NCBI GenBank assembly: GCA_035582835.1
Contig: JAYKAV010002967.1
Span: 326,754 to 390,753 of the forward strand
DNA: 64,000 nt
Reading direction: 5' to 3'
Source of the DNA: Phoebastria nigripes
Lineage: Eukaryota; Chordata; Aves; Procellariiformes; Diomedeidae
The notes under the pieces are model-generated. The model saw only the letters and a program-made list of their open reading frames with translations, had not been told where the DNA came from and made no database searches. Positions 11,402 through 24,200 of the stretch are shown one piece after another (within the stretch, counting starts at the first letter, position 1; each line of letters starts with the position of its first letter). The position numbers were made by a program, and so were the translations under genes.

Positions 11402-11449
11402 TTTATTTCATTTATTTTTCATTTTATTATGAAAAATAAATGAAATAAA
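11402..11449. repeat. Perfect 21-bp inverted repeat with 6-nt loop
   Basis: The left arm (11402-11422) and right arm (11429-11449) are exact reverse complements, separated by TTTATT. The arms are almost entirely A and T, with cores ATTTCATTTATTTTTCAT and its complement. The sequence can form a hairpin or cruciform. It may have arisen by inverted duplication within AT-rich sequence; no mobile element is recognised around it. Confidence 0.9.
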
Positions 11450-11512
11450 TTTTTATTTATTTATTTATTTTTATTTTATTTCTTTTTTTCATTTCTTTTT
11501 ATTTTTTTTTTT
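11450..11512. repeat. TTTA/TTTTA simple repeat and T-rich tract
   Basis: Several TTTA units are followed by TTTTATTTT-type and T-rich sequence, directly abutting the hairpin above. It is low complexity only. Confidence 0.8.
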
Positions 11513-12904
11513 AGAAATGTTATTTTTTGTACAATGAGCAATATAAAAAAATGGGTGGAAACATTTGTTGTCTTACAAAAAGTAAACCTTTTTTGTCTGA
11601 GTTACTGAATAAATGTCGCTGCAGCACAACACTCATATTTGACAATGCTTAGATTTTACTGATAATGCTTAGAAAATAAGTTTTATTGTGGATAAACATG
11701 TTTGTTGTGATGTCCTGAGATTCCAGAAAATCACTGACGTGTTGTATTGTCTCTATCAAACCCCAAGTTAGTCCACTAGTGCAGACTCATGTGATTTGCA
11801 GATGAGTAAACAGACTGCTTTATTATCTTGCCAGATACTCATTTTCTGTAAAACTGGCAGAAATGCTTTCTGACACTTGCTAAAAAGCATCTTTAAAGGA
11901 TTTTTTGACTTCTTTTCATCTTTTTTTCTCTTCTGGGATGGTACTCTAAATGATAATCTCAACTGCTCATTGATGGTGATAAATTCATAATTTTTATAGT
12001 GAATCCCATCATCCTGAGCTCAACCATTGGCAAAACACTGCTCTACAACACCTAAGTGCTATTCTTGTGATCTCATGCAGTACTATCCTGTTTCATTTAA
12101 TCTCACTGGGATTGATTTTTGAGTAAGCAGATGGCTTAGTCTTCTCTAAGAGTCCATAAGGAAATGCCTTGCCAGAAATATTCTGTGTCTCATGACATTT
12201 AACTTTGCTGTGATCTGAGTGTTTGTAAGAGTATATTCAGCTTTTTTGTGATGTTCATCAGGAGGGTTTCATTGCTGATCCTCAGACTCATAAATGGAGA
12301 CCACAATTCTGTTGCAGGATGCCTTTCAGAGCAAAGCCTGTCTGGCCGACAGGACGCTGGTTCCATGGGTGCCGTTGCTCAGGCTGCTCAGGCAGTCTCT
12401 TTGAAAGCTTAGTTCTCTATCTGTTTTGAGGATGTGGATATATCTAGTGCAGCTAGTATGAACTGAAGAAAAATGGCATAAAAAGGCAACCTGGATTAGC
12501 AACATTTTCATTTCTTTAAAAACACAATGGATTCATCAAAATAGAATGATTCTAAGGTGTTAATTTTTATTGCCCAAATAATTACTTAAAAAAATCAGGA
12601 AATACTAACTGTAAAAAATGTTTCATTCTTTTTGACCTATAACTATTATGATATATTGGGTAGTGACTAAGTATATAACTATTTAGTATGAAATCTAACT
12701 TTTTATTAAATATGGTAGTTCTTCTTCCAATATTTACTTATGTACAGTCTTAATTTTTACTTTGTTAGAAAACAGTGAATAACACTTCTAACTGCAAGAT
12801 TTTTTCCTAAATTTTTTTTCAGCCTATCCTTTATCAGGCTACTTTTGGTTAAATATTACTGTGTTGCACTATCTTGGATATTATTGTATTGCGTTCTTGA
12901 GACA

Positions 12905-13503
12905 ATGAAGGCCAACCTCATACTGTTCTGTATTAGCAACAGCGCAGCCAGAAGGTCAAGGGAAGCGATGGCTCCCCTTTACTTGGCACCTGGGAGCTTG
13001 CATCTGGGGAATTGTGTCCAGTTTGGGGCTTCCCAGTGCAAGAGAAGGATTTATGAAGAAGAGCAAGTCCAGCAGAGGAACGTTGAGATGGTTTGGGGTC
13101 AAGGGCGTAAGTGCAGGGGGAGGCTGAGGAAGCTGGGTTTGCTCAACTGGAATATGAGAGGACTAAGGGAGATCTGATTGCTGTCTTCAGCTATGTAAAG
13201 GAGGGTATTTAGAGGAGATGGATCTTCTTGGAGGTGTGTAGTGAAAACAGAAGACAACAGTCACATGTTGTAGCAGGGATATTCTGATTAGGTAAGAGGT
13301 AAAAAAAAATTCACAGTGTGAGTGGTTAAGCAGTGGAAGAGGTTTCCCAGGTTTCTCTGTTCCTGGAGCCCTTAATAACTAGACTGATTGAGGTATGGAG
13401 CAAACTGATCTTTCTTTGAAATTAGCCCTGCTAGGTGCAGGGGCTTGGACAAGATGACCTCCAAAGGTCTCTTCCAACCTAAAGTACTTGATGATTCGAT
13501 GAA
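12905..13503 (+). mobile_element. CR1 LINE, 5'-truncated 3' fragment, sense
   Basis: About 600 bp match the 3' part of the avian CR1 retrotransposon. The first half encodes a broken remnant of the ORF2 reverse-transcriptase C-terminus. Recognisable pieces on the plus strand include the CISNSAARRSRE segment, CVQFGASQCKR and LRKLGLLNWNMRGLREI, interrupted by frameshifts. The 3' end carries the CR1 signature GGCTTGGACAAGATGACCTC followed by CTTCCAACCT and the tail GATGATTCGATGA, a diverged form of the short terminal ATTCTATGA-type repeat. Extreme 5' truncation and absence of poly-A are normal for CR1. The copy is inactive. Confidence 0.92.
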
Positions 13504-16500
13504 TATCCATATGAATGATGGAATTTTTTTTTTTTGAGTTCCAGTTGTCTTGCATATTCTGAATAACTAAGAAAAATTACATTTATAAGAACTTTCTCCC
13601 TAAAGTCTACTTACCAAAGGAGGTATTTGTAGTGAAGGGACTAGATCTAATTGATTTTGCTTACCATGTCCCTCCAGATTTGTTCGTGGAACTAGAAGAG
13701 ATCACACTTTCATTTTACTGATGGACTGGAAAATAAGCTCTCCTGTTTCTGCAACTCCCTGTGGGTTCATCAGTTTTGAATAAATTAGTAACTGAATGGA
13801 GCTATTTGCATGAACCAAGATAAAAAAATATATATAGCCTTGCTGTATTCACACAACATGCTATAGCTGTCAAAGCTGGTTCATCTCTTTAATGAACTAC
13901 ACGTGCTTAGACAGACAAACATATTATGTGGGTTTTTTAAGAGCTCACTATAAAATTTGCACTCTTGCATCACCGTACAGAGGATGTTGTTCTTGAGACT
14001 GTTAGTACATTTTTGCATACATAAAAATTCATCTGTCTTGGTCTTTTCTCTTTGCCAGGCAGACCAGGTACATTATGTATGTAGAATAAAAGTATAAAGA
14101 ATATGTATAAAGAATAAAAATGGTGAAGAGGGCTCTTCAGAGGAAGATGAACTTAAAAAAACAGGAATTTTGTTCTGAACATTTCTAGCAGCTAGCAGCT
14201 AGTGTAGTCAGGCCTTTAAACTATTTAACTTGGGCTGTATTGCTGGATTTTATTATTGTTATTATTATTATATTTTTCCCTCTGTTTGTGTAGCTCTTTG
14301 CTTTTGGATTGAATGTTTGCTGAGATGGAGGGAAAGTTCTAAATGGGTGCCATGAGTGAAGTTGACTGAGTGAAGTTGTGCCTCAGCACGTTTTGTTTTT
14401 CAGTTGACTGTGAACTAAGTGTAGGGAAACAAAGCTGGGAAACATCCTTGGACAACATTTGTTCAGCAGTACATCGCCTTTGAAAACTGATCATCAGCTC
14501 AAATTAACTGTTTGTAATTGGGATTATTTTCATCTGTCCCAAATCTTACCTTTTCACAGTGACTCCCTGGCAGGACTAAAGAGTATTATGGAAAGAAATG
14601 GGACTTTTTTTGGGGGTGTGTGGAGAGGAATGAGGGATGAGATTGGAGGAAAGAAGTGCTCATTAATTATTTTAGTATTGTCTCCATTCCCCAATTCTTT
14701 TCTCTTTTGTCTCTTACCTGGCAACTCTGTTGGTCTCTCTGACTGACCCAAACCAGGGCCTATGTCCTTTCATTCCCATCTTTCACCTTCTTCCTACTTC
14801 TGGGTCTGAATCACTCTCTTTCTCTGAAATGCTAATCAGAGACTATCTATGTGGCTCAAACTGTATACTATGGCTCAAACATCCTTTCCTCATCATGTGC
14901 AATTTCCATGGGTGGTGGAAATTAGGAGGCATGTACGGTGAGAAATAGTTCCTCATAAACCAGTATTCATTGGTTTCTGTTTCTTCGTTATTCCATTTGC
15001 ATCTTGTGTGCTTCAGGGACCGAATCTGGAGGGAGCTGGTGCAAACAGCACCCCTCAGTGTCCTGGTTTCTTACGTGGACTATAAGATGGGTCTTTAAAA
15101 GCATTGGTGTGTACCTAGAATTGTGATAATGATAGAATCACTCCTTTCTGTCTTGACATGAATAGACAATGCTGGGCAATATCGTAAAGCCCCATCTCAT
15201 TTCTTTTTAGTCAGACTATTGCCATGTATACTCTTCAGCTACTGCATTTTATTGGGGAAAAAAAAACCAAAACAGAACACATGCAAAAACCCGACAGAAC
15301 AAAACCCTAAACAAACAAATAAACACACATACATACCCCCCCCCCCCAACCCCAAACAAAAAGCCCGACACCAAAACTCTGAATAGTCATATTGTAAGTG
15401 TCCTGAGAGTTCACAGTCTGTTGAGAAGAGTGTATAGGAAGGAGGGTTTGGGTATGTATTGATGTGTGTGGTCACACTCCTCCCAGCTATGCATGTATAT
15501 TGTGGACTGTTTCAGCAGCACTTTTTGCCCTCTGGTCCTGCTCAATGATTCATTCAATGCTGTTGGCCATAAATGCTCTTAACTGTTAAAAGGTAAAGCT
15601 TAACTGTGGATGAAACATCTTAAGGAGAGGACAGGCCAGCCATTTCACTCAGCACTGCTTTAGCAAGATCTTACATAGTGTTTTTTTTTTATCTCAGACA
15701 ATCTGTCCTTTCTATTTCCTCTTAATATAATTAGGAATGGAGTTCTGTTTTGTTTTATCTGCTTTTGAAATTTATTCATGGTACTTTTTTTTTTTTTTTC
15801 TTGTGGAGAAAAATAAACTGCATTTCCAGGGACAGATCAGACCACAAGCTTAGAAGCAATGCAATTTAGGTTATAAAGCATATAACCGATTTAATGCATT
15901 AGTAATAGCAGTATTTTTCCAGTATATAGCTTCACAACAAAATGGGAATCATCACAACTATGATTACGTATTTCAGATGCTTCAATGTACGTCTTTTACA
16001 ATTGAAATCAAGCAGATGCTATTCTGTGGCAAGAAATGGGTTAGACAGAAACAAAGTATTGGCCTTCGCAGGTGTCTGTGGGGTACGAAGTTAAATTCAT
16101 GGGCCTCAATTCTGGCTTTAGGGGTCAGCACTGGTGGCAGGCATGGCTTTGCTGCTGTGAGATTTCTCTCTAGCTCCACTGTTAGTCTCTTTCTGTGTGC
16201 AGTGGTGATGGGGGTGGGGGATAATGTTGTAGCTGAAGGTCAACTGAGAAAGATGCAATCTGCTAGAAATGTTAGCTTATTCGAAAAGCATTTTTTTATC
16301 CCATAATGGTTAAAATGATGGCATCGGATGCAGAGTAGTGGTTTTGAGATGATTTGTATTGATCATCTTTGCTGGTCTCCTAATAAGTACTGCTGAGCTT
16401 TTTGTCCTAAGCTGGTGATGATATATAAGGATTGTCAATAGCTTTCATTATCATTATTTTGAATTTGCATGTTAACACACACACATACTGTAATTACCCG

Positions 16501-17289
16501 GCTCTTTATGGCTGTTTGCTGTATGTACAAGGGGAGAGGAAATAAAAAAATCTGTATGTTTCATTTTGGTCTGGAAGTCTGGACAATAGTCTTAATGCAG
16601 TAGTATGTAATCATTAGAAAGGGCTATAGATAGCAGTTTTAGAAACTTAACATTTTTTTCCTTTGTTGTAACATGTGACCTTTTCATCTCTTTGATCCCT
16701 TAAGCTGTGGACTGAGTAACCTTGGATTAGTAGAAACAAGAAATGCTGTGCATCATCTAATGACATATTTCTTCTGGCTACATCAAAGAAGGTTAGATAA
16801 GATCTGTTGCAGGAAATCTTTTGCATAGTCTACAGGAGCGAAGGTTGTAGCCGAGGATATTGTGGCTTCCTCTTGCAATGAAGGATAAAACCGAAACGGA
16901 CTGCCATGCTGGTTTATCTTAAAAAGCTTAGGGAAACTTTGAACACATTTGAAATAATGTTGACAGTGCAACAGCAGATCTTCTTAAGTGAAACTTCCTT
17001 TCCTACATGCTGACATTGGAAATAGTAGTAAGAAGTTACTGAGTGTTGATACGACTTGTAGCTAATTTTAGATTATTGAGAAGCTGCTGTTTATTCCACT
17101 TGTTTTTGATACTGTGGTGTTCAAAATTCTCCTCAAGGAAAGGTGGTGAACAGTATTTTTGTCTTCAATCTGAAACCGAAATAGTGATAATATTACTTTT
17201 CAATATGTGTTGCTGTTGTTTAGCCCTGAGGTTAAATAGGTTTTATTATATCCTGTAATATGAACGGATGGCAAATCTGGCTTTTTTTC
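13504..17289. other. Non-coding block, simple repeats only
   Basis: AT-rich sequence without recognisable genes. The longest frames (15977-16306 plus, 109 codons; 14459-14746 plus, 95 codons) have no domain signature. It includes a C/CA-rich low-complexity stretch (15258-15360) and short T runs near 15681 and 15787. Confidence 0.5.
15258..15360. repeat. CA/AAAC-rich low-complexity stretch with C12 run
   Basis: The plus strand is almost devoid of T and rich in ACAAAACC-like words. It includes (ACAT)-like units and a 12-C run (15336-15347) followed by AACCCC. The open frame on the opposite strand is a low-complexity artefact. Confidence 0.75.
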
Positions 17290-17320
17290 CAGCCTCATCT
17301 GTAAAATGGGAATAATGTTT
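17290..17320 (+). mobile_element. MIR-like SINE core fragment
   Basis: CATCTGTAAAATGGGAATAA within this span matches the highly conserved MIR core block (consensus CATCTGTAAAATGGGGATAA) in sense orientation. Flanks are too diverged to place the element ends. It would be an ancient amniote SINE relic. Confidence 0.5.
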
Positions 17321-20300
17321 TTATGGTTCGGAGATGGTGCAAAACTGGCAAAATATGTTCAAAGATGTAGTCAGTGAGCCTTCTTTAACCATACATGGTG
17401 TTCTTCATCTTTAAATAAAATTACTTCCTGTCTTGAAAGCTGAAAAATTATTACATTTTCTGCTGTAACCTTGCAGAATAGGGACGTGTAGGGATTGTGC
17501 AGAAACTTTTGGGATGTAATGAATTATTTAAAAATAATATGTACAGGGGGAGAAAGGCCAGTCACTTTTTATGTAGAATTTCCAAGGTGCTTGTAGTTGA
17601 TTGGAGTTACTGTGTGTAGGTACAACATGGACAACAGCTGGCTTTGATGTCAGGCTGCATCTTCTGTCCTCTGTTTGTAGCTCTTTCCTCCTACCCCTGG
17701 CCAGAAGGAAAAGCAACACCTGCATCGAACAGGCATCCCGAGGCTTCGTCCAGTGTGACGCAGCCGCGCGGTGAAACGCTTCTCCATTGGCATTTTGTAT
17801 CAGTCATACATTGGTCAACATTATTGGGTGCAATAAATCTATGGTGATGTTCACATTTAATTGATGGCTTTTAAGAAACCTGTGCAAAAGTGCGTTTTTC
17901 AGCTATACCATGTCATGAATGATGTTCACAGAGATGTTCATTTGCCTCACTTAAAAGGTACGCTTGATGAAATACAGAGGTAAAAAGCTAATAAAGTAGT
18001 TAATATTGGCCAATGGAATTGATGACTTTTGAGTATTTTCCATGATTATAGCTGAACATAACAGGCATTTTCTTCCTCTTATAAGAGAACGTGTAGTGAC
18101 TGTAATGAGTAGCAATGAGATGACGTTATGAATGTTAAACATCCTGTGCATAAAGTTGTTTGACAGCTGGCCTGGCCTGAATCAGCATTTTCCTTTAATC
18201 TGTCAAAGTGTACTAAAGAGATTCTGCTCCCATCTGCCCCCCTCCCACTCCCAGTGACTAAATGTCTTATCAGAGATCAGTCTTTGCATCTATTAGGAAG
18301 AAAAATAAGCAGTGTGGGAAGGAAGTCAGTTTCCTATAGCTGGGCCCTTAGGATAGGAAGAGACCAGAATAGCTTTTAGATGAGAGAGGTATCCTTCAGG
18401 ATGTAGAGGAGGGAAAAAAATTGACTCAGAAAAATTCAATCATGCAGCCTAGAATTTTTGTAATAAATATTTCCAGAGGTAAAGTAGACAGGATAACAGT
18501 CGAAGAATTCAGTTTAAAAGTGGTTTTGCAAAGCTCCTTGTGGGAGAAGTGAGGACGGACTGCTATTTTTGCTCTGGCATTTTATGAAGTATAAATCTTT
18601 AGCTCTGGCACTTCTTATCTTGAAAATCTATTCTTGGTTTAAACCTAAATAACAAAACATGCATGTGCTGAAGTATTGGTTGTATATGACAGCTAGTGTG
18701 TAAAAGTGCCTACAGTTACAAAGGATTTAAAATAAATAAAATATTTCAGAATTTTTCTTGGCATTAGGACTCCTGTTACCTCAGAGCAATACCTTTTCAT
18801 CTCTATTCATTGTGGATGAAAATGCTTCTGATTCTTTGCAATTCAGTTCTGAAGTGGAAGCTCTCAGTAGCCAAACTGTGATCCAGATATCTGCGGTGTG
18901 AGATCAGAATTTTTAACAACGTTTTTCGTGTACTTCAGGAAACTTTGAGTTGTAAAGATGATGTGGTAATTCTTTAAAATTTGGCCTTTCATAGAATTCA
19001 ATGTCAAACTGTATTCTGAAGTTCCTTTAGAGTCCAGCATAAACTATTTAGTAAGTTTACGTAGAAGCTAATCACATTATGAAGTACTTCTAATCACTTA
19101 AGACATTCAGCTTCTTGGTTGTAAACATAAATGGTATTCTTAATCTCCATGCTACATCACTGGGAAGAATAGATCAAAATACAATTAAGACTGTCTATAT
19201 TTAAAGGATCTTTCCACTGATGCTGGTTGAAGTGGTGCAAATGGTTGCAGTGGTTGCAAGTCAGTGCTTGTTGTTTAGAGCAAGAGCAAGTTCTTAATCT
19301 GTTTCAGCTGGTCAGGGAACTTACAGCTGCTCAATGAATCTGACTTTAGTATTTCGATTTAGTACAGAATGGAATGAAAAACATTTCATTAAAATACATA
19401 TACCAAGAAAGTAATTCAAGACAGCTAATAGCAGCCAATCTCTGAAAAGATTTCTGTAAATAGAAAAGAAAAAGCAAAGATTTAAGAATGGGTTTCTTGG
19501 GTATTTGTGAGATCATTTAGACAAGTTTTGCCTAATGTCCTGAAAAATACCTTTGGCACTTCCTAGTTCATTAAGTTTGTACCTCTGTGACCCTTCAGGT
19601 GATATGAATAGAACAAAACTTTTGGTACAAAATCTTTTTTATCAAAAACTTTTTTAGAGTGAAAAAGCTTTTTATTCCTCCACTCCCTTTTTTCTGTCTA
19701 AGTTCTCTCTGTAGCACTGAAAGCCTTTCCTCCTTCAAATTAGCACGGAATCACAATTTGATCATTTCCTTTCTGAGCTTCTACTGTTTGTTTAAACAGA
19801 TGAAAAAAAAGAAAAGCAAATACAGGTCTTTGCAGCAGATGACTCCAGCCAGTATGTTTAGAGGGAGCTTAGCTGCTGGAGAGCTTTTCTGTTTGTTAGT
19901 GATTCGTTGTAGAACAACTCTGCCTGAAGCACATGGTGCTTGCTGGATTTGGTTCCTGGGACTTACTGGTTTCAAGTTTCTTTGTCATTTACTCTTGTAA
20001 CCTTAACATGAGTTCTGTGACAAGAAGAACCGTAAAAAATAGATGTGCTACTAATCAGGAGGGTATAGAGACACTTTGGGTGGATGAGACTGAATCAATC
20101 AAGCAGTTTTAGAGAGTGGTCACGGTCTTTGGGTTTGTGAATGTCTACCCTTATTACCCTCATAAAACTGAAGGAGTGGGATGTAGATTATGAATATTTG
20201 CAGTACTCTGTGGGTATGTTTAAGTACGTGGTCACTGCAAGACTAGGCAGAAATTCCTGGTTACCTTCTTGCGTGATGTTTTGTGGGTCTAATGAGAGCT

Positions 20301-21012
20301 GCCCCTTCACTGATCTTCGGCTGGTGTGGTTGATGTTTCTCATTGTGGAGGATGCCCGCTCAGAGCTAGTTTAGGAGCTTTGCTTTAAAGTGTGCTGTAG
20401 AAGTATTTGCCTTGGAAGCTGTGTCCCTCTGAAGGGTAGCTGTTAGAGGATGACAGGACGAAGCCTGGGAATCATGCTATATTGCTCTTAAACACGATAC
20501 GGTAGTCTGGGTACAGAAACATTCTTTAGCGACTGAGATGAAAACAAGCATAGGAGACAAGCATTCATTCTTCTAAAAAACACATTGTAGCAAAACTCTT
20601 AAACTCTTCTGTAATTTACTTCATTTCAGAGATTTGCAAAGTGATAACAGACAGAAGGACTGTTATAAGTCATGGTGATGGAATAGGTTGTTACCACTTA
20701 CTGTGCAGTTTGCTGACAGGGCTGGGTAAGATGCCATTCAAGTATTAAGCATAATTTTCAGTAACAGCAGTGTTACTGATGGCTTTTTGACCATTTTGCT
20801 GTCCTAAACAGTCTACTACATAATTTATATCTCAGTCTTTGGACACCAGGAACACTGGAAAATATAATAAAAATAGCAAAAGGTTTCTGAGTAGCACTCT
20901 AAAAAATGAAGTTCTAAAATGAGTTCCCATTTTTAATTCTTAATTAAGAAAATATGCTTAAATTTATCCTGTGTTTTAATATTCTTCTTTTTTTCCACAT
21001 GGCAGTGAGTAA
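17321..21012. other. Non-coding block, nothing recognised
   Basis: AT-rich sequence. A 113-codon plus frame (19659-20000) and a 77-codon frame (20141-20374) show no family resemblance. A 14-bp perfect palindrome, TTCTTAATTAAGAA, lies at 20937-20950. A pyrimidine-rich acceptor-like tract (about 20978-21005) precedes the candidate exon in the next entry. Confidence 0.5.
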
Positions 21013-21258
21013 GTAGCTGCTGTCAGGTTTCCTTGTTGCTTTGTGACTTGGTTGGATGGATCAATGCGTGGCTACCGGCTACAGCAACTTGCCGAGTACC
21101 TTCAGAATGCTTTCGATATGGATTTTTCTTTTTTAGTTGACAGAAACTTTTACTCCATAGCTGATTTATGCCGTGAGGTTCTAATGTGGCATGGAAACAC
21201 TCTGATTCAATACAAACTGGACAACGAATTCTCCAAAAAAAGAAAGAAACAGAGCTGA
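21013..21258 (+). CDS. Possible terminal coding exon or retrocopy, unknown product
   Basis: The plus frame is open from 21013 to a TGA at 21256-21258. The first ATG in frame is at 21064 (MRGYRLQQLAEYL...), with weak start context. The product is leucine- and aromatic-rich, looks helical (RLQQLAEYLQ, SIADLCREVLMW), and ends in a basic tail (KKRKKQS) that could act as a nuclear-localisation-like patch. A strong pyrimidine tract ending in CAG at 21005 is followed by an in-frame stop (21010-21012). An exon in this frame would therefore have to use a weaker acceptor such as CTGTCAG at 21026, or start at 21064. I do not recognise the family. Codon choice looks natural, but frames of 65-80 codons arise by chance here, so coding status is unproven. 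An overlapping minus frame (21023-21310) is considered a shadow. Confidence 0.3.
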   Translation, partial: VAAVRFPCCFVTWLDGSMRGYRLQQLAEYLQNAFDMDFSFLVDRNFYSIADLCREVLMWHGNTLIQYKLDNEFSKKRKKQS

Positions 21259-24200
21259 GTAAAGCCTGCAGAGTGCAGAGCAGCTGAGTCTTACAAGCTG
21301 AGCTATTCAATTTGCAATTGCAGTGAAATCAACTCCACCATTTGTGGCTGTTTCTTCTTGCTGGAAATGTTGGCCTAGAATCATGTTTACTACAACAGTG
21401 TGTGGTACGTGGCTGGTCTGGTGGGATTCATCTGCTTCGCATACCAGTGTGCAACCACAAACCATACGCTCTTAGCTGTTCAGTACATCTCTTAGGGGTT
21501 TTGGGAGTTGGGAAGGAATCATTAGCCTTAAAAAAATAAGATGGAGGTGGGGGGGAATGTCTCTGCAATGGTCTGTTTCATCAGGGGTTTTTGCTTAGTA
21601 AGCATACATACCATGTTAAATAAGGATGTGGAAAAATATGTACCTATAAATCTCAGTGGCTCACTGCCAGTCTGACTTGGGGTGGAGTTTTATCGTGACT
21701 CAGCTGTGGTGATTTGATCAGATATTAAGTGTTTGAGCAGGGCACATCAACCTGAAAATTTAATTTAAGTAGAAACTTTAAGGCATCCTCTCTATAGTTG
21801 TGATAGATTGCTGATGCTTTGGAAGAAGGTGAAATCTCCCCCCTCCCCATTAATCTAAATTAATTAATCTTCCTGGCCTGCTAATAAGAGGAATAGCAGA
21901 GCATGGAAGGTTGCCACCTTCTTTTAATGTCTTAGGTAGTACTTTTCATTGCTTTTAGATTCTGATTTACCCTTTCTCTAATTCTCCCCTCTATTGTGTG
22001 CTGGCTTCCTGGGGCTCATAGTGCTGTGTACACCTGAAAGTCCTCCTCCGTTCCCATTATTAAATTGTTGACTGTTGATCAGTCTGGGACAGATAAGCTG
22101 TACTTTTCTTCCCTGTACAGCTTAGGAGAGGCAAAAAGGGCTCCATATAGCAAGAGATGCCTTTCAGAGGGAGTGCTCTGAACCTCTATTAATAAGTTCC
22201 TTAGTCTTCCTGGTGTTCGGTGGAGTAGCTTGGTCTGCGTGGAAGAGGTAAAAATAGAGGAGACTTTACCCATTTAAATATTTTTGGACATGATCTGTAG
22301 TTCATAGGTGCAGTAAGGCTTAGATATAAGATCGTATTCTTAAATTGGCACAGATTTCTTTATTATGTTAATTTTATTCAGTACATGGTACGTGCTCCAT
22401 TGTGCACATGAATCTGAAAAAAAAGGTGCTCGGATAGGCATCAGAGTATCTCCATATCTGAGATTTCTAAAAAAAGAGTTTACACACAGAGTTGTACCTC
22501 AAGGTCAGCTGTCAGACAAAGCAAATGGTAAAAATGAAGCATTGACAGGTGGCAGAGAAGTGGAAAGTTCGTCTTCATAGCACCAGGTTATTGTCTGCCT
22601 CGTGGTGAATGAAACTGCTGTTGCTGAATTGTATGAGTGTTGCACCTTACTGTTCCTGGCCTAAGCTCTTCCTGGCATATTAATTTTGCAGATTTTCTCT
22701 CAGCATGGACAGAAGGAAGAGTGATTAGAGGCTACTTTTTTTTTTTTGCTCTTTAACATCAGAATGTGGAGGCCTAGTAGCATACATAATTTGATAAAAT
22801 GAAATATAGATGGAACAAAATAGTTAGAGTGCTTGTACTCCATCAGCCCTTTTCTGTTACTGTACAAAACTAGAATGTTTAACTCCTTTTTTTGTTCCTT
22901 TATCAAATGCTCACAGTATACTCTATTGATTACCCAGGGCCAAGATTGAATAATCTTTGTACTTGTGTGGAAATATCTATTCTTGGTTTTTTTACTTCCA
23001 GCTCCTACTTCTATGTAAAATGTAATGCCACTGTGATTATCAGGCTGTGTCAATATGGTCACTGATATACGTCAAGATTTGTAAATGACTCTGTCAGATA
23101 AATCCAGGAAAAACCACCTGAGTGGAATGACTGCAGAAAACAAATATTAGAGGTATTTAATGTTGCCATCTGATATCCATAGCGAGCTAAAGCTACTAGT
23201 TCTTGGTATTCTGTAGACGAGCAATAAAATAAGCATTTGACCAAAAGCTGACAATGGAAAACAGTAGCCTGTGTGATGCTGGTCAGTACTACTCCTTGGG
23301 CTAGAAGTTTTATAACAAGCCAACTTGTGAAAATAGTTCTTAAAATGGATGGTAAGGAGAATGAAAGGTTGGAGAGATGAGCTTAAAGTTTANTAAAACA
23401 GTAAAATACTTGTACTCCTCAAATTACATTTAATGGATGCTAAAATCACAGCTTAATTTTAAAATTTCAAAGAACTGAAAGCACACTCAAGAACATCATA
23501 CCTAGTGTATGTAACCGGGTGCTGATAGCTGTTGTCTCCCGAGTAATAAATTTGTAACTCTTCTGGAAGCGGTCGCTGGTTTTTAATGTGATTTCTAGAA
23601 GTTGGGAAGGAATGCGTTCTGCATTGTCTCAACTGAAAGAGATGATGAAAGCTGGGGGATTGCTGGGGTTGGGTAGCTGGTGAAGAGCTGTGCAGGCTTT
23701 GGTTGAATGCAGGGTTCTATGAGATAATAGCACAACAGACCATAAAAATGACCATTTCCAGCTGTGCGTTTTATAAATTAATCTTTTATACTGCCAGATA
23801 CTTAATCAGAATAAGTGGGCTAGGAAGAAACTTTTTATTTTGAAGGTGCTTGAAGACTAAAACTTTTCAGAATAGCACTGAGGTTCAGTGTATTGAAGCT
23901 TGGCAAGTCTTAGGCAATTCTGAAAATCTGCCTTACTAAGAAGCTACTGTTACGAATGCAGATCTTACAATCAGCTGCATTTTGCTGGTAAAACATCATT
24001 TTTTATTTAACTAGGTAAGAAATGTATTGTATTTAGATACTTTTCAGTTAAAACCTCATCTAGTTTATCAGAGGATAAGTACACAAAGCATCAGTGTGTT
24101 ATTCAAGGCTGTCATTGCTACCCTGACAATCAGTTCCTATCTTACAGATGCTCTAATTTCCCCCCCTACTTGACCTGTGTCTTAGTTTAAGATTTTTTTA

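Larger units (their letters stand above)
10758..12904. other. Non-coding block with AT-rich hairpin and simple repeats
   Basis: No gene is recognised. The block contains the inverted repeat at 11402-11449 and a TTTA/TTTTA-rich stretch (11450-11512), listed separately. Frames such as 11768-11962 minus and 12326-12511 minus are short and featureless. Confidence 0.5.

Noticed and set aside
12845..13177. 110-codon plus-strand frame
   Set aside because: It is the decayed C-terminal ORF2 remnant of the CR1 LINE, not a host gene, and is covered by the mobile-element entry.
22700..23062. 120-codon minus-strand frame
   Set aside because: Composition follows AT-rich noise and there is no domain or splice support.
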